64,000 bases of DNA from Polyodon spathula (lineage: Eukaryota > Chordata > Actinopteri > Acipenseriformes > Polyodontidae). The stretch is from NCBI RefSeq assembly GCF_017654505.1, contig NW_024472185.1, positions 124,001-188,000 on the forward strand. Reading direction: 5' to 3'. The notes beneath the pieces are model-generated. The model ran no database searches. It had not been told where the DNA came from and worked only from the letters and a program-made list of their open reading frames with translations. The position numbers were made by a program, and so were the translations under genes. Positions within the stretch are counted from its first letter, which is position 1; every line of letters begins with the position of its first letter. Positions 39,301 through 51,163 of the stretch are shown piece after piece.

Positions 39301-41997
39301 TTTAGCAGAGCCTTCAGTAAGCAGGTTTTCCCATTGCTACAATCTGAGAGACATTTAATACAGTAAAACTGCACCAAAAACAGTGGTGAAGGAAGACCAA
39401 ATAAGCAGTAATCTTTGATGTTCTTTCATGTTTTCAGATTTTGTTTCGGGGTGTTTTATCTGCGTTAATCAGTTACAAACTAAAACCAGTAAGCCTATAA
39501 TAGAGCACATATTTGCCACACGAGATACTTCACCTTTAAATAAAGATCTTCCAGTTCAAAGAAGCTCACGTTCTCATGAGCAGAATTACAAGACTGCTCT
39601 GTTTAATTTGTAATGATTCCAGACCATACAGAAATCCCATAATTAGTGATTTAGTGCCAGATTCAACACTGTGCAGTCCAGGCTGAATTGTGGTACAACA
39701 TTCTGGAGCAATTACGCCAAGAACAAGACTTGGCATTTTTCCTTCGAATAGATACATTACATTTGGGCCTACGAATATCTTCCTTACAAGCCATTTACTG
39801 TTAATACTGTCATTTGAAGACCTTGTATGAACTTTTAAATAAAACCGTTGCTAATGCCTTATTTTGGGTGGCATGAACACACATTTCATTCAGATGCAGT
39901 TACCCATATTTGGAGGTTCAGTTCCATTTGAATACCCTTTCAACAGGCAATGAAAGTGCTGTACTCCTATTGTCTTTTGCGTGCTCAGATTCCATATGGA
40001 TATTGAATATTTAGTAAGACTATATTGGAAGTTTCTTGCTCTGACAAATATTTAAAACACAAAGAAGCTGCTGTATAACATTTGAGAAGCTAGGTTTTGA
40101 ATGTTACTGATACCTAATCATTTTATGGTTACATTTTTCTTATCCATTGACTGTTTATTAACAAGGAATTAAACTTCAATATATGGGTAATAGCATATCG
40201 ATAAAATGCATATGCCATGTACAATAAAGCATTAGCAAATTGTTTTTCCAATTAGGAGCCATTTCTAGAATAAACATTTTCATTGTTTCAGATTCTAAAC
40301 CTGCTAAATTGTGTTACCATCCTTTCTAAAGGGTTACCATGGTATTTTTTGCCATGTTTTTTCCATGGTAATACAATGCATTTACCATAGTTTGCTATGT
40401 TTTTTTAATATGCTTTACCGGGCTTTCACTATGCTTTATTACACTTTGCTATGCTTTCACTGTGCTGTATTACATTGTACTATGCTTTCACTGTGCTGTA
40501 TGACACTGTGCTATGCTTTCACTGGTTTTATTACACTTTACTACGGTAAACCTTTACAAGGTATATCAAGATGGCAGTGTTATTTCCAACATTGTGTTGT
40601 CTTTGCTGGTAAGGCTCTGGCACAGTATCTCAATGATGGCACCGCACTTAGATACATGAATCTATCCTACCTATAAAGTCTGAATCTGTGAGGCGTTTCT
40701 GGTTCTTCCTCAGATATTCATACAATCCCTCCAGTTGGGACACATCTCCAGAGGCAACAGCAGCAAACAGTGTTTTCATATCAAACCTGCCATGTGGGTA
40801 GCGGTCCTTACTGCTCATAGCAGCATCTCCAGAAGTTATCCTTTAATTAGAAACATACATACTGTGCCAGGAGCTCCAAATGGAAACCATTGTAATACAA
40901 CATCCTAAAATGAATACTGGCTCCAGACTGGGTCAGCATAGTGGGAAAAAGACACAGCTGTTATTAATGACGTATTAAAGAGTAAAGAAACTTTCTGAAT
41001 AGGACGCAGATGTTCTTGTAGCTGGTCATGCTTCTTATAATTACAGATGTAGTTACTATGTAGTTGCTGTTATATGTGATGTACCATGCGTGCAGCCAGT
41101 CCAGCTCTGCAAAAAAACACTGACATTTTAAGTAGGTATCTGTGGTGTGTTGTGCGGAGCATCTCACCTGGTTAGTATTAATACTGGCTGACAAAAATGT
41201 AAATCTAGTAAATATAATCATACCAAACAATGTCTGGATTAAGTACTTTTAATTTAATATAGCAAGCATTTTTATTAGTAAAATCTTTAGAAACTCAAAC
41301 AAAAACATCACATCACATGACATGAGACTTCTTTTTGGGCCACATTTTCAAAGCATTAACTTCACTCTTTAATTAACTCTGACTTTTTGAAGGAGACAAA
41401 ACATCTGTTCATGTAACAAAACTAGAACCGAACAACTCAGTTCTATAATCCAGGTCACTTTAGCAGTCTGTCTGTGATCGTTATGATGACAAAAGCAGCT
41501 GCAGAATATGGCGAATGTGTGGGAGAATTCCGCAGGAGCCTGCAAATTCCACCATTTCCGATGAATTCTGTTATCGTCAGGTTTGGACTGCCTCTACCCA
41601 TAAGTCAGGCATCGTAGGCATAACATTGAAATTCTCACTCCCTAAAGGTTTTCATGCAGGTAGGTATATAAAGAATATTATTGACAAATCTCAAGGCATT
41701 CTAATACATTTGTACACTGCTGTATCTCAAATATTTCTCTTACCGGTCGAAATTGACGTTAACCCTCACTTTCACTGCTGCCCTTTCTTCTTGGCAAACT
41801 GTATCCATGGGTGCTTTGCTGCTGTCTTTCTCCTTATTCCCAAAGGCATTTCCCAGGAGCATGCTTTTGGGTTTGTTCTTGGGGGTTTTGACTGGCTGGG
41901 GGTTCTCATCCTCGCTCAGGTAGTCCTCAGTCTCCAGTGTTAATGTGGTCTCTGAGGTGACGGACCGATCCATGTCTGTACTTTCAAACCTCTTCAT
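32123..41997 (-). CDS. TRPV1: TRPV1-type transient receptor potential channel, 812 aa
   Basis: Fifteen coding exons on the minus strand: 41744-41997, 40671-40840, 39191-39343, 38652-38789, 38048-38346, 37637-37813, 37019-37174, 36617-36712, 36211-36281, 35373-35538, 34531-34597, 34079-34386, 33127-33248, 32500-32615, 32123-32268. They sum to 2439 nt with every junction in phase. Product: tetrameric non-selective cation channel of the plasma membrane. Residues 85-340 form the ankyrin domain (TGKIG near 334-338), S1 is about 421-444, and the selectivity filter is GMGD 628-631. After S6 comes the TRP-domain start SIWKLQ (680-685). An NAT sequon (597) lies in the pore turret. Acid-sensing positions E589 and E621 are kept, and Y500 of the vanilloid pocket is kept. 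Rat S512 is C501 and rat T550 is I539. The C-terminus has a Q/E run before the stop. The GMGDLEF filter and human-like gene order favour TRPV1 over TRPV2 or TRPV3. Exons 8 and 13 have weak donors (GTACGC, GTCATT). Confidence 0.95.
32173..32203 (-). repeat. CAG/GAG triplet tract coding Gln/Glu run in TRPV1 tail
   Basis: On the minus strand, consecutive CAG codons followed by GAG codons encode five Gln and four Glu in the last exon. The human tail lacks such a run as I recall it. The tract is prone to length change. Confidence 0.75.
35624..35702. repeat. mixed TG/CA/TA microsatellite in TRPV1 intron
   Basis: GT, then CA, then long TA tracts between coding exons 9 and 10. Confidence 0.85.
36286..36325. 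repeat. poly-A/AT tract abutting TRPV1 exon 9 acceptor
   Basis: On the minus strand this is a T run directly preceding ACAG at the exon 9 acceptor, so it forms an unusually long polypyrimidine tract (28 T) within a simple repeat. Confidence 0.8.
37331..37515. repeat. dispersed repeat, copy 1 (TRPV1 intron)
   Basis: Shares AAAAATGTAAATCTAGTAAA, AACAATGTCTGG and AATATAGCAAGCATTTTT, then GGAGCCTGCAAA and TTTGGACTGCCTCTA, with 41183-41610. This copy lacks about 200 bp found in the middle of the other. Element type unknown. Confidence 0.7.
40311..40560. repeat. diverged tandem repeat, ~31-bp unit
   Basis: Units of about 31 bases starting TATGCTTTCACT repeat around 40431-40550. They are preceded by TTACCATGGTA-rich sequence and followed by GGTAAACC. 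A related stretch in the opposite orientation lies at 50260-50400, so this is probably part of a dispersed satellite-bearing element. Confidence 0.65.
41183..41610. repeat. dispersed repeat, copy 2 (TRPV1 first coding intron to 5' region)
   Basis: Longer copy of the repeat at 37331-37515, with an extra middle portion of about 200 bp. Both lie in TRPV1 introns in the same orientation. Confidence 0.7.
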
Positions 41998-42353
41998 GGT
42001 TGGATTTCAAACTTTGGCAATAGAAATCACAAACAGAATCAGAAGTTTATATGCATTGCATGTGTTGGAGGTGAACAACAACATCCATTTGAATACAGAA
42101 ATTAAAATATATGACTCCGAGGTAGTGTGCTTTATAGTTTAACAAGGAGAGATCCTGAAGGATTATTTGTAACCCATAGAACTGAGACAATGGGTTAAAA
42201 AAATGAATTTTAACAAATGTATCTAGTAGTCTTGAAGTGACAAATATCTAAGCATCAACTCCAGAGCGAAGTTAGTGAAAAAACTAAATATTCATGTCTG
42301 TTTCAAGTCTTTACATGGTGTTTGTGGGCTGTACAATGTCAACACTTTTTTAA

Positions 42354-42733
42354 AGGGTACATAAGGACCTTTTTATTTTATTGTGTTACATGTTCCCATG
42401 TGTTGCTACAGCTGTTTACATAAGGTGTGTGTATTGTTTAATTTTTTTTTTTTTACATTTTGGCCCTCTCAGAACTGCATTCCCCATCATCCTCCTGCTC
42501 ACATATGTAACTGAGATGGATTTACCAATGAGCAGGAGGATGATGGGAAATGTAGTTCTGAGACGTCCATGCAGGTACACAGCAAGCCATCTTGAGGCAC
42601 TGAAGGCAATTTAAAAGTTAAAAAAAATGTTTGTTTTTTTTAATTAAAAAAAATACACACACCTTAGGTAAACAGTTGTAGCAACACATGGGAACATGTA
42701 ACACAATAAAATAAAAAGGTCCTTATGTACCCT
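42354..42733. mobile_element. TTAA-flanked palindromic MITE (Kolobok/T2-like)
   Basis: The ends AGGGTACATAAGGACC and GGTCCTTATGTACCCT are exact inverts, flanked on both sides by TTAA (42350-42353 and 42734-42737). The arms stay complementary inward through the string GTAGCAACACATGGGAACATG, and a central pair around GAGCAGGAGGATGATGGGA also matches inverted. TTAA targets and AGGG-type ends fit Kolobok/T2 MITEs known from Xenopus, or piggyBac. No transposase. Confidence 0.9.
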
Positions 42734-44479
42734 TTAAAATAAATAAATGACCCTGTGCTTTATCCCTTTTGAAAATCATATTGTAAATAGAACACAGTGT
42801 CTGTGTTACTATGCATGATCAAAACCATTTCTACCAGATGCGTGTTAACATCAAACAGCAAAATAAACCACATGTCATCAAACACTGTCCACATGACAGC
42901 CTGGCATAAAAAAGGCTGATACTGTAGTGACTCATTATGTGGCAGGCATATTCTATATAAAGAAGACACTGCCAGGGAAGTCTGACCACACAGACCAGAT
43001 CATAAGCATGAGGGATCATTGTAACAGCCAGTCTTGTGATTTTATAAGAGAACAGTACAACAAAGCCACTGTTTATTATGTTATAAACAGTGATCTTATT
43101 TAGTGTCTCACAGTCATGCTCAAGTTTATACTAATATATGATTCCTGGGAGTGTTTGAAAAGTTAAGCCTTCTGCATGGAGTTTGTATTTGCCATCCCAG
43201 TTTGGCTTACCAGTGTATATTGCACATTGTCTTTTATGATAGCATTAGCACAGAGGTACCAGTCCACCAATGGCAGCCTCATACAGTTGTAGATGCCCCC
43301 TTGTTCTACCGTGTATTAAGAGTTGTTTCCATTAACGAGGAAAGGCATTTTGGATCGCAACCTTAAAAAATATTTTACAATGTTTGCTTGGTCAAAGGCC
43401 TAGATTTTTTAATTTTTGTCGCATTAAAACACACCCCATAATTGTTTTTTAAGAGCAGAAGGAAAAAGAAAGAAGGACATTATTAAACTATTTGAGTATG
43501 TTATTTAAATCATCACAACCCAGCAGTTTGATCAATCGAGTCCCTGTTCAATAATCCCTTTCTCTCTTATAGCTGCATGAACAGCTAAAAAGTAAACTGG
43601 CAGGTGGTTAAACCATGTGATCATATATATAGGACTGGGTGCAGGAACTGTGTGAAGTTCTAACCCTGGTTTATACACCAATCTGAACTTTACAAAAGCA
43701 CCTGGAAGGGATGGCTTGCATTGAGCTCTGGGGGTTCACAGCTGTTATGCAACTGTTAAGAGACAGATAAGGCATGTTGTTATTTACATAAATACTGTAT
43801 ATATTAATGCTCCTGTCTTGAAGGATTGAGGCTACAGAAAAGGGGAAGAAGCTCCTGCAGTAGGTGACTCAAGTCTGAAGCTAGGCTGTGTATTTTCCAC
43901 CACTCATATGGGAAACCTCTTTTGCAACCAATTAGATTCCTCTTTCACAATCTTTTCATATCAGGATTTATTTTAGCATAAAAAAACGAACCATTCCTTT
44001 AGCAGAAATACAGAAGCAAAAGAATTAAATGCAATATCTAGTCCCTTTGGAGACCAGGAAATCCAGGGCTCACAGTAACTGCATGGAATACTTGCAGAAT
44101 GGACACACGGTTTTACTATTTACTGTTCAAAACTGACTAAGCAGGCCTTGCCTGCTAGATAACTGAACAGTGGCTTGATCAAGTTAATGTGTATTCTTTT
44201 ATGAACCGCTGTAACATCAACATGAACCATTATCTGTTTATTGTGCATGCAGCCTGAAACAAATTCTCCCATTAGTTTTTACTAACCACAGTGAAATCAC
44301 TTAATAGGGTGTGGCGAGAAAGACTGTAGCACTGTAAGCTTTAACCAAGCACTTAGCATTTAGTAATAGCCAACGCTGCGTTTAGAAACAAAACCACAAT
44401 GAAGGTCAAATGCATTTTCTAAAGTAACTAAGTAATCCTCCAAGTGATTTTAAAAGATCTGAAATTACAGGAACATGTG

Positions 44480-44482
<3 letters not shown>

Positions 44483-44578
<96 letters not shown>
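44483..44578. repeat. (AT)n(GT)n microsatellite
   Basis: AT to 44556, then GT to 44578. Confidence 0.95.
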
Positions 44579-45268
44579 AAATAAGAGTAGTTTACTGCTG
44601 TTTTGTGTAGTAACCTTCCCTGTAGTGTTAGAGTGGTCTGCAGTTTTGAGAGGCGCTATCTTTCCTAGACCTTTATACAAGCCTGCAGCATTTGAAGACT
44701 TCAATATATATGTAATAAAAATATTAATTATAATAATCACTGTCTCAACGCTTTCAGGGTTAGAATAAACAGATTTGCATCTCAGGTTCTCAGTTTCATA
44801 TCTCCTTTAATCAAGTACCTGATGTGTTGCTGATAAGACAGTAAACTCAGTTAGTGCTGTACGGAAAAAAAGGGATGGACCGTATAGATGGGTGAGGGAA
44901 AATTCTACTGGTAATAAAAGAAACAACATTCCCATAGAATACATATCATTTGGCTGAAACTGTGCCATTGTGACTGTATTATATTCATTTTTGCAATTAA
45001 AAAAACATGCTTATTTAAATAGAAAGCTACTTACATTAAAATCTAGGCATATGCATTAACATGTGGATCACGTAGAAGCTCAAAATGCAGACAGCGTGTC
45101 CTTGCATAGAATATAAAGAGTAACAATCCATTCCCGGGACCACAGCGAAGTGGAAGTGATAAGAGAAGGGTCCGTACAAGCAGCCGGGTGAGGGATGCTG
45201 TGAGCTACCCTGGGTCTGTCTTTATTCTGGGGATGGCCACTCTAAAGGGCAAGGACTTCCATAATTCA

Positions 45269-45271
<3 letters not shown>

Positions 45272-45329
<58 letters not shown>

Positions 45330-45330
45330 G
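45272..45330. repeat. (AG)n microsatellite followed by a G run
   Basis: About 47 bases of AG, then 12 G. Confidence 0.95.
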
Positions 45331-46777
45331 CATGCGATTCCTCCCCAGAGTACATCAGAGCACATTAGCTCAGTCTTGGGTCTGGTTAATATAAGCTTGT
45401 AAAGGCTCCTTTACTGTAATTTTATATTGGATAAGTCGTAAAGACTAGCAATTCCTCTTAGTGTTTATTTGCGACCCATATTAGCTGTATAGCTCTACTT
45501 ATTTTTTCAACAATATTTAATTTAAAGTTATTTACCTGACAACTGATTTCCAAAAGCTTGTTTTAACAAACTGGTACACTTTTGAGTATTTTAAGTGTAA
45601 AGTTGAAAGTGTGCCATAACTTAGAATAGGATTTAGTCATGGCACAGCTATCCTTATAGCGACATCAAAAAAACAAAACCAAACTGATAAAAAAAAATAT
45701 AAATCTGTTAGGCCATTTTACAGAGTTTTAGCAATAAATAATGGCAAGCATATATCAGAGTTTCTTCTATAGGGAAAGAAGCGCCATCATTTAATCCTTG
45801 GGCTAGTTTAAAAAAATCACAATTAGAAAATGTATTTAATCTAATGTTATAGTCCAATAGCTGAAACGCCAACAGTTCGGTGTACATCGTATTTTTTTAA
45901 CTGACTTACCCATGTATGATGTATTATCGAATCCTCTTACCCCTGTAGTTATTTCAAAGCATTTGTCTCTCTGACACTAACTTCTGCTTAAGTCCTGTTT
46001 TTTACACAAACCCTAGCGTGTTCCTCTGTCGCTCTTCTTTGCCATGCATGTGACTCACAAACAAAAAACTAAACTCATGTACCCAAGGGGAGGCTGGCTT
46101 TTTAGACACAAGCAATAAAACCACTTTTGTGTAAAGCATATATTTCCTCTGGTTTCCTGACCACAATAATGATACTTTCAGTTAGCCCTGGGTCTTAGTC
46201 AAGCTGCTAAATGATGATGCTTTCAAGCTTATTTTGAAAGGCTAGCATTGTTGTTTCAAGATATCCACTGTCTTTTGTATAAAGCCTTATCATGAACTAT
46301 AAATGATAAATAACAAATGATACATCTAGTTCTAAACATGTTTAAAAAAGCTTATTATTAATAGCAATTCAGTGTCATAAAAACCGAAACTAATATATTA
46401 TAAGAACCCTTTTCCCCTCAGGAGATATAGAGGTGCCTGTATGTGGTTATGCTGATGTCACACTCACAATCAGCTGAGCAAATAAACATAAGCCCCCACT
46501 AACTTAATGGATGCAGTTATATAAAACAATGATGCCATTAGTGGTCCCTGTCTCCCTGCAGGAGGGTCTGTATATGTGTGCACTGGGATTGTGTTCATCC
46601 ACACACAATACACACAATCCCTTGAGCTTCATTCTTCATAGTAAGCTAATCTTACTTTATTACTGTACGCTGTAATAGACTCGTATTGTATCATAGACAT
46701 GCTAACGGATTGGGAATCATGGAACTACATTAGTAACTTTGCATTTACAGTTTTAAGCTGGGAATAAAAATCCTTAC

Positions 46778-46880
46778 CCTTTTTTTCGACAGGTTCGCAC
46801 AGCTTGGGATCCCCAGAGGTTTTCTCTTCCTAATACCTGGAGTACATCACGGTATGCACACGCAAAATCGCCTTTCCCTT
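46778..46880 (-). other. candidate 5' UTR exon of TRPV1
   Basis: On the minus strand a strong acceptor (TTTGTTTCTTCTTCAG) is followed 103 bases later by a good donor (GTAAGG). Joined to the TRPV1 exon edge at 42011, it would not be in frame with the TRPV1 ATG. It carries a short upstream frame (MYSRY then stop). One frame is fully open through the exon, so a coding exon of an unrecognised gene is also possible. Confidence 0.4.
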
Positions 46881-48761
46881 CTGAAGAAGAAACAAAAAGA
46901 GCTATAAAATAGTTTTTATCAGATCTTCTTACAAAAACCACAACGCGCTTAATGTGTTTGTACCATGTGCATAAAAAAAAAAAAGTTTTAGTTTTTTGTG
47001 TTTATCTTTTTCGTTTTTAACTGCTGCAAGTTTTATCTCGTTGTCTATTAACAGTTCTCTTGCATTGCGTGGGTACTGTAGGCATTATAAAAATAGATGG
47101 GTATATCTGTATCTTGTCCTCCACACACAGGATGTGATCTCAAAGAGATACTGCAAAACCTACAGAGGCAGATAATGTCTTTGTGTCTTTTAAACGTAAT
47201 TAATTTGCCAGATTTGTTCCTATTTTGAATATTTAAACAGTACATAGTTATGCCACTGTTTAAATCAATCGAATACAGTGTGCTACCTGAAAGCAGGATT
47301 TGAAAGATTCAAATCTATCCTTTTAATCATTCCTGTGCTTCAAGATATTAAATCACTTTAATAACAACGTGGATAATTTTTATGGATCTCCAATATTACC
47401 CAACAAAATCCTTCTTTACCTGGTAAACTAATTTCTTTTAGCGTTTCATTTTAATTTCATCAGCTATTTAATCAGATTCCTTTGCATCAAATATACAATA
47501 TGGGTAGTTCTGTTTATAACAAATGTATTGCATAGTAACTACTTGGTAATAACTACAGCTAAACGTGAATGAATTATTAATACATTTCCATATTCATATA
47601 ACTTTATACTGGACTTTTAATGCTTCTCTGCAGCATAACTGGAAACAAACAAAAGCAATTTCTCACTTCCTCTTTGAGACTACACCCAAGTGTTATATTT
47701 ATACAAGAGAACCTCAGTACAGAGTCCCCCTACTTACTGCCTACTGCAGACTGTTTTCTGTCATCAGCATTTCACATTTACAAAAAATCGTTAAAAATCC
47801 ATCTGTTGTGGGAGACTGCATTAACAATGCCTTTGCCGTGTGATGCATTACAAATCCAGGCAAACCAAATCAAACACAGCCCAGTTATGTTTGAAACCGA
47901 TTACAGTTTCCATTCTGTAGTTGTTTGAAAGCTTTATAGAAGATCTGGACAGATTCAAGTTTTTTACGCTGAACTGTTAATAAGGTTGAGAAACAAGTGA
48001 TGAGCCATCTTGTGTTGTTGAAAATATTTTATACACATTTTAGAAATGTAGAGCCTATGAGTCTATGATGAAAATACCTGAGCTTTACACCTTTATTATT
48101 ATCGGTATACCAGAAAGCACCATGTCAAAGAAAATCCTCTTTTTTCATGTGCTTACATTTCTGTTTTGTTTCCCTTAGCAACAGTTGAGTTTGCAAACAC
48201 CCATTCAGAGTTTCCTGTTGCTGCAGTCAGAATCAGAATCATGCACACATGGGTTGCAGTGTTGAGAAGGCTTCAAGGAGGAAACTTCAGCTGAAACTCT
48301 CTGTATGGAATATAAACAAGCTGCACAAGCAACAGGGTCTGCTTTCTGATAAAGTGGAGTGCACAAAAATGTACAGTAAGCTCGGCAAGCAAGCAAAGTG
48401 TTCTCTTAGCCAAAGTGTTCTCTAAGACAGAGCTGACCACCAGACACAATATGCCAAGGCCAATCACGATATGAATCAATAAATGCATCAGCGGCTCTAA
48501 CAGTAATTCTGAATACGAGAATGAATTTTAACACAATGATTAACAACACAGCACCACCCTACACACACACATGCTAAAAAATGCAGCAGCAGCTTTAGAT
48601 TACTCTTGTGATGACAAGATCAAAGAAACCATTTGAATTTGAGTGATGATGAAGAGTAGTCAGGTTACAAAACAGCGCTGTATCAGTTTTGAATCGGTGA
48701 GCAAGGGATCGCTAACAGTGCCAAAAAGGTGTTCTTTTAAATGAATTTCCTGTCCCTTTAG

Positions 48762-48840
48762 GTGGAGCCTTTGCAGTGAGAACATTCTGTTTCACCACAA
48801 GGTTGTTCCCTAATAGAAGAGTTCTCTTAGGAGGTGACAG
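48762..48840 (+). other. candidate plus-strand exon, gene unknown
   Basis: Acceptor TTTCCTGTCCCTTTAG and donor CAG|GTGAGA bound 79 bases. One frame is open (it includes AVRTFCFTTRLFPNRR) but resembles no family I know. It could be a non-coding RNA exon or chance. Confidence 0.25.
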
Positions 48841-49604
48841 GTGAGAATAATGCAAATGTATAATGAATAAATAAGTGCGTTCCTAAATGTGATCGTTAAA
48901 ATAAGGAAGTCACCTTTACTCCACTCTTAATATCAGCTTGCTAGTGCAATCTCTGGGGAAAAAAAACAGCTACACTGAACACAGCAGTTAACCAGTCTTG
49001 AGCATGCTCCTGTAGCATTGCTATATAGCTGTGTGCATAAGACACTCAAACTAGATTAATCGTTATTAGGATATTAAATGAAATCTTAAATGGGTTCTAT
49101 TGATGCAGAATTGTGTATGGGAAAACACAATCTAGATCACAGGATTACATCATGCTACAGTCAATCAGCTGCACTCTCCCCTTGTTACTGGCAATGAGAG
49201 AATGGGATGCCATTACACTGATGAGTCACAGCCATCTGCCTTAACGAGGCAGCTCTGTTTGATTAACGCTGAATTACGGAAACTCAGAGACATTCCTGCA
49301 CAGCTCAAACAAAAGGACAAACCAAGGTTAATGAAATTACCAGTCCATTGTACATGCTGTTGTTTTGAATAATCTCTTGATCCAGTGTGGGTTACCATGG
49401 TCTTACTACCTGGAATTTTTGGACATGCCACATGCTTTATATACAGAATGCAATGGCTTATCTTAAGAATAATAGTCTGCAACACATTTCTAGCTATCGA
49501 TCCACACAGAGGAGACTTTTGAAACCCAACGGTTCCAGTCCTAAACAGTTTCTAACCCTGATCGTAGGTCAAATATGCAGATATGGAATTCCTATTAAGC
49601 AATA

Positions 49605-49779
49605 CAGGGATGCAAATAAGACTCCCATGCATAGCAGTTTGATCCATTCCTGGTTTTACGATGAGCCTAATAAGAGATATCTGAGCTTGTTATCTATACA
49701 CTGTGGCTAATCAAGCTCTTTATTAAAAACTGACATGAATGGGTGAAACTGCTATGCAATAGGAGTACTCCTTCCATCC
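49605..49779. mobile_element. hAT-type palindromic MITE
   Basis: Starts CAGGGATGCAAATAAGACTCC and ends in its inverse, lacking the last few bases. Both flanks carry AAGCAATA (49597-49604 and 49780-49787). Inner arms share GCATAGCAGTTTGATCCATT. A related copy lies at 55341-55520. Confidence 0.85.
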
Positions 49780-49789
49780 AAGCAATAGG

Positions 49790-49993
49790 GAATTGGGTGA
49801 GGCTGTCCGTATCCCATCACTGTATGACAGTGATGTGGGTAGGGCACCCCTTGACTCAGTTCGTCCTATCCAGGCGCTGGAGGAGGGGGTGTTTGACATC
49901 CACCAGGAAGTTGTTGATGAAAACCACCTGCTTCTTCAACCTGTGCTTGTTGAAAATGTGTTTGTGAACAAACTCCGGTTTAACTGCACTTAA
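49790..49993 (+). pseudogene. open-frame relic of unknown origin
   Basis: A GC-richer stretch of about 65 codons (includes [14 protein letters not shown] and [12 protein letters not shown]) follows the hAT MITE directly. It has no start or splice context. It might be a fragment of a transposon or retroelement gene; no domain recognised. Confidence 0.25.
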
Positions 49994-50259
49994 CCAAGGA
50001 CCTCATTGTAATATGACATTTGTCTACAGGGCCAGAAAAAAAAGAAGTTGCATTTTACTGTTAGATTGAATTGTTCTCTTTTTGCAGATCTTTGGAGAAC
50101 CGTCAGTCGCTGGTGATTTATAAATAAACAATGCAAGTTATAATTAACATGTATTATTAAAAGGATTCTGATTGCATATCTCTGATGTCAATCTGTCTCT
50201 CTGCAAGCTCTTTGGCTCCAGGGATTTCTACTGTTTCCCTAAAAGTGAATGGGAATTGA

Positions 50260-50400
50260 AGTTTCCACCTGGAATTGTATGCAATAGCAAAGTGTAGTAG
50301 AGTACAGCCAAGTATGGCAACACACGGGTATGGTAAAGCACTACACAGGCATTGTTAATTAGCCATGTATACTGTAGTATAAACATGGGATAACCATGTA
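50260..50400. repeat. inverted-orientation relative of the 40311 repeat
   Basis: Contains AGCAAAGTGTAGTA, GGTATGGTAAAGC and CATGGGATAACCATGTAAAA, diverged counterparts of motifs at 40311-40560 on the other strand. Confidence 0.5.
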
Positions 50401-50503
50401 AAACTCCCATATACACTTCATTACCGAGATGGCCAGCCGTTAGAAAGGAGGGGGATGGTAGATTAGATCTAATAACAGACTGCAACTTTGTCCAGTTCAG
50501 AAT

Positions 50504-50509
50504 TTTATT
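50504..50509 (-). terminator. possible SHPK poly(A) signal
   Basis: AATAAA on the minus strand, 655 nt past the SHPK stop. No nearer signal was noticed. Confidence 0.35.
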
Positions 50510-51163
50510 TGTCATTCAATTTCTTCATATAATAATTACATGTATAAAAATAAATTAATAATTATAAGAAGGAATGTTATTTAACACATTGCTTTTGTTC
50601 ATGTCTGTTTTCCCTGATGAAATAACACATTATATTCCTTATCAAGGTGTTTCTGAAGTTCCAGAATAGAACTATAGGTCTGCTTTCCAGGGCACAGAAT
50701 TGGCTGGGGAGGCTCAGACCGGGTAATTTATGTTCAACAAAGCAGCATTGTGAATACTGATGGCGCACTAGCAGCAACGACTGAGAGAAAATGGCGGGGC
50801 TGAGAACAGAGGTTTCTTCCCGCTGGGGTTCTTTATTCTCCTCCATGCCACCGTCATCCAACCGAGGCGAATTCCACCACACTTTCTCAATTCAAACACA
50901 GTCTGAAACGCTTTGTATAATTCTAATCTAGGTGTGAGAGCTCATGCAATTACATATGATCAACATACAATTATTACAATGATTCCACATAATGGATGCA
51001 GTGTCATTGCCTCATTAAAGCACTCACTGTAGATGCTTGTAATCTTCAGGTAGATTAAATCAAATCCTTGCCCATGGTATTTCCCTGTTCTATAGTGATG
51101 TACTGATTAACTCATATCTTACACTGTATCAGGGCAAAACAACCGAGGCTCTGCTTATTTTCT

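Larger units (their letters stand above)
42011..51163. other. TRPV1 upstream / SHPK downstream region
   Basis: No coding gene supported. The acceptor just upstream of the TRPV1 ATG (minus strand, exon edge 42011) shows that at least one 5' UTR exon lies in here. It holds a TTAA-flanked MITE, microsatellites, two candidate non-coding exons, an hAT MITE and a small frame of unknown origin. Confidence 0.5.

Noticed and set aside
44465..44768. Frames on both strands across 44483-44578
   Set aside because: Simple-repeat translations (AT/GT), not genes.
50577..50882. 101-codon minus-strand frame, and a plus-strand ATGGCGGGG start at about 50789 with a YY1-like context
   Set aside because: Neither has a matching splice donor or any recognisable protein; possibly SHPK 3' flank only.
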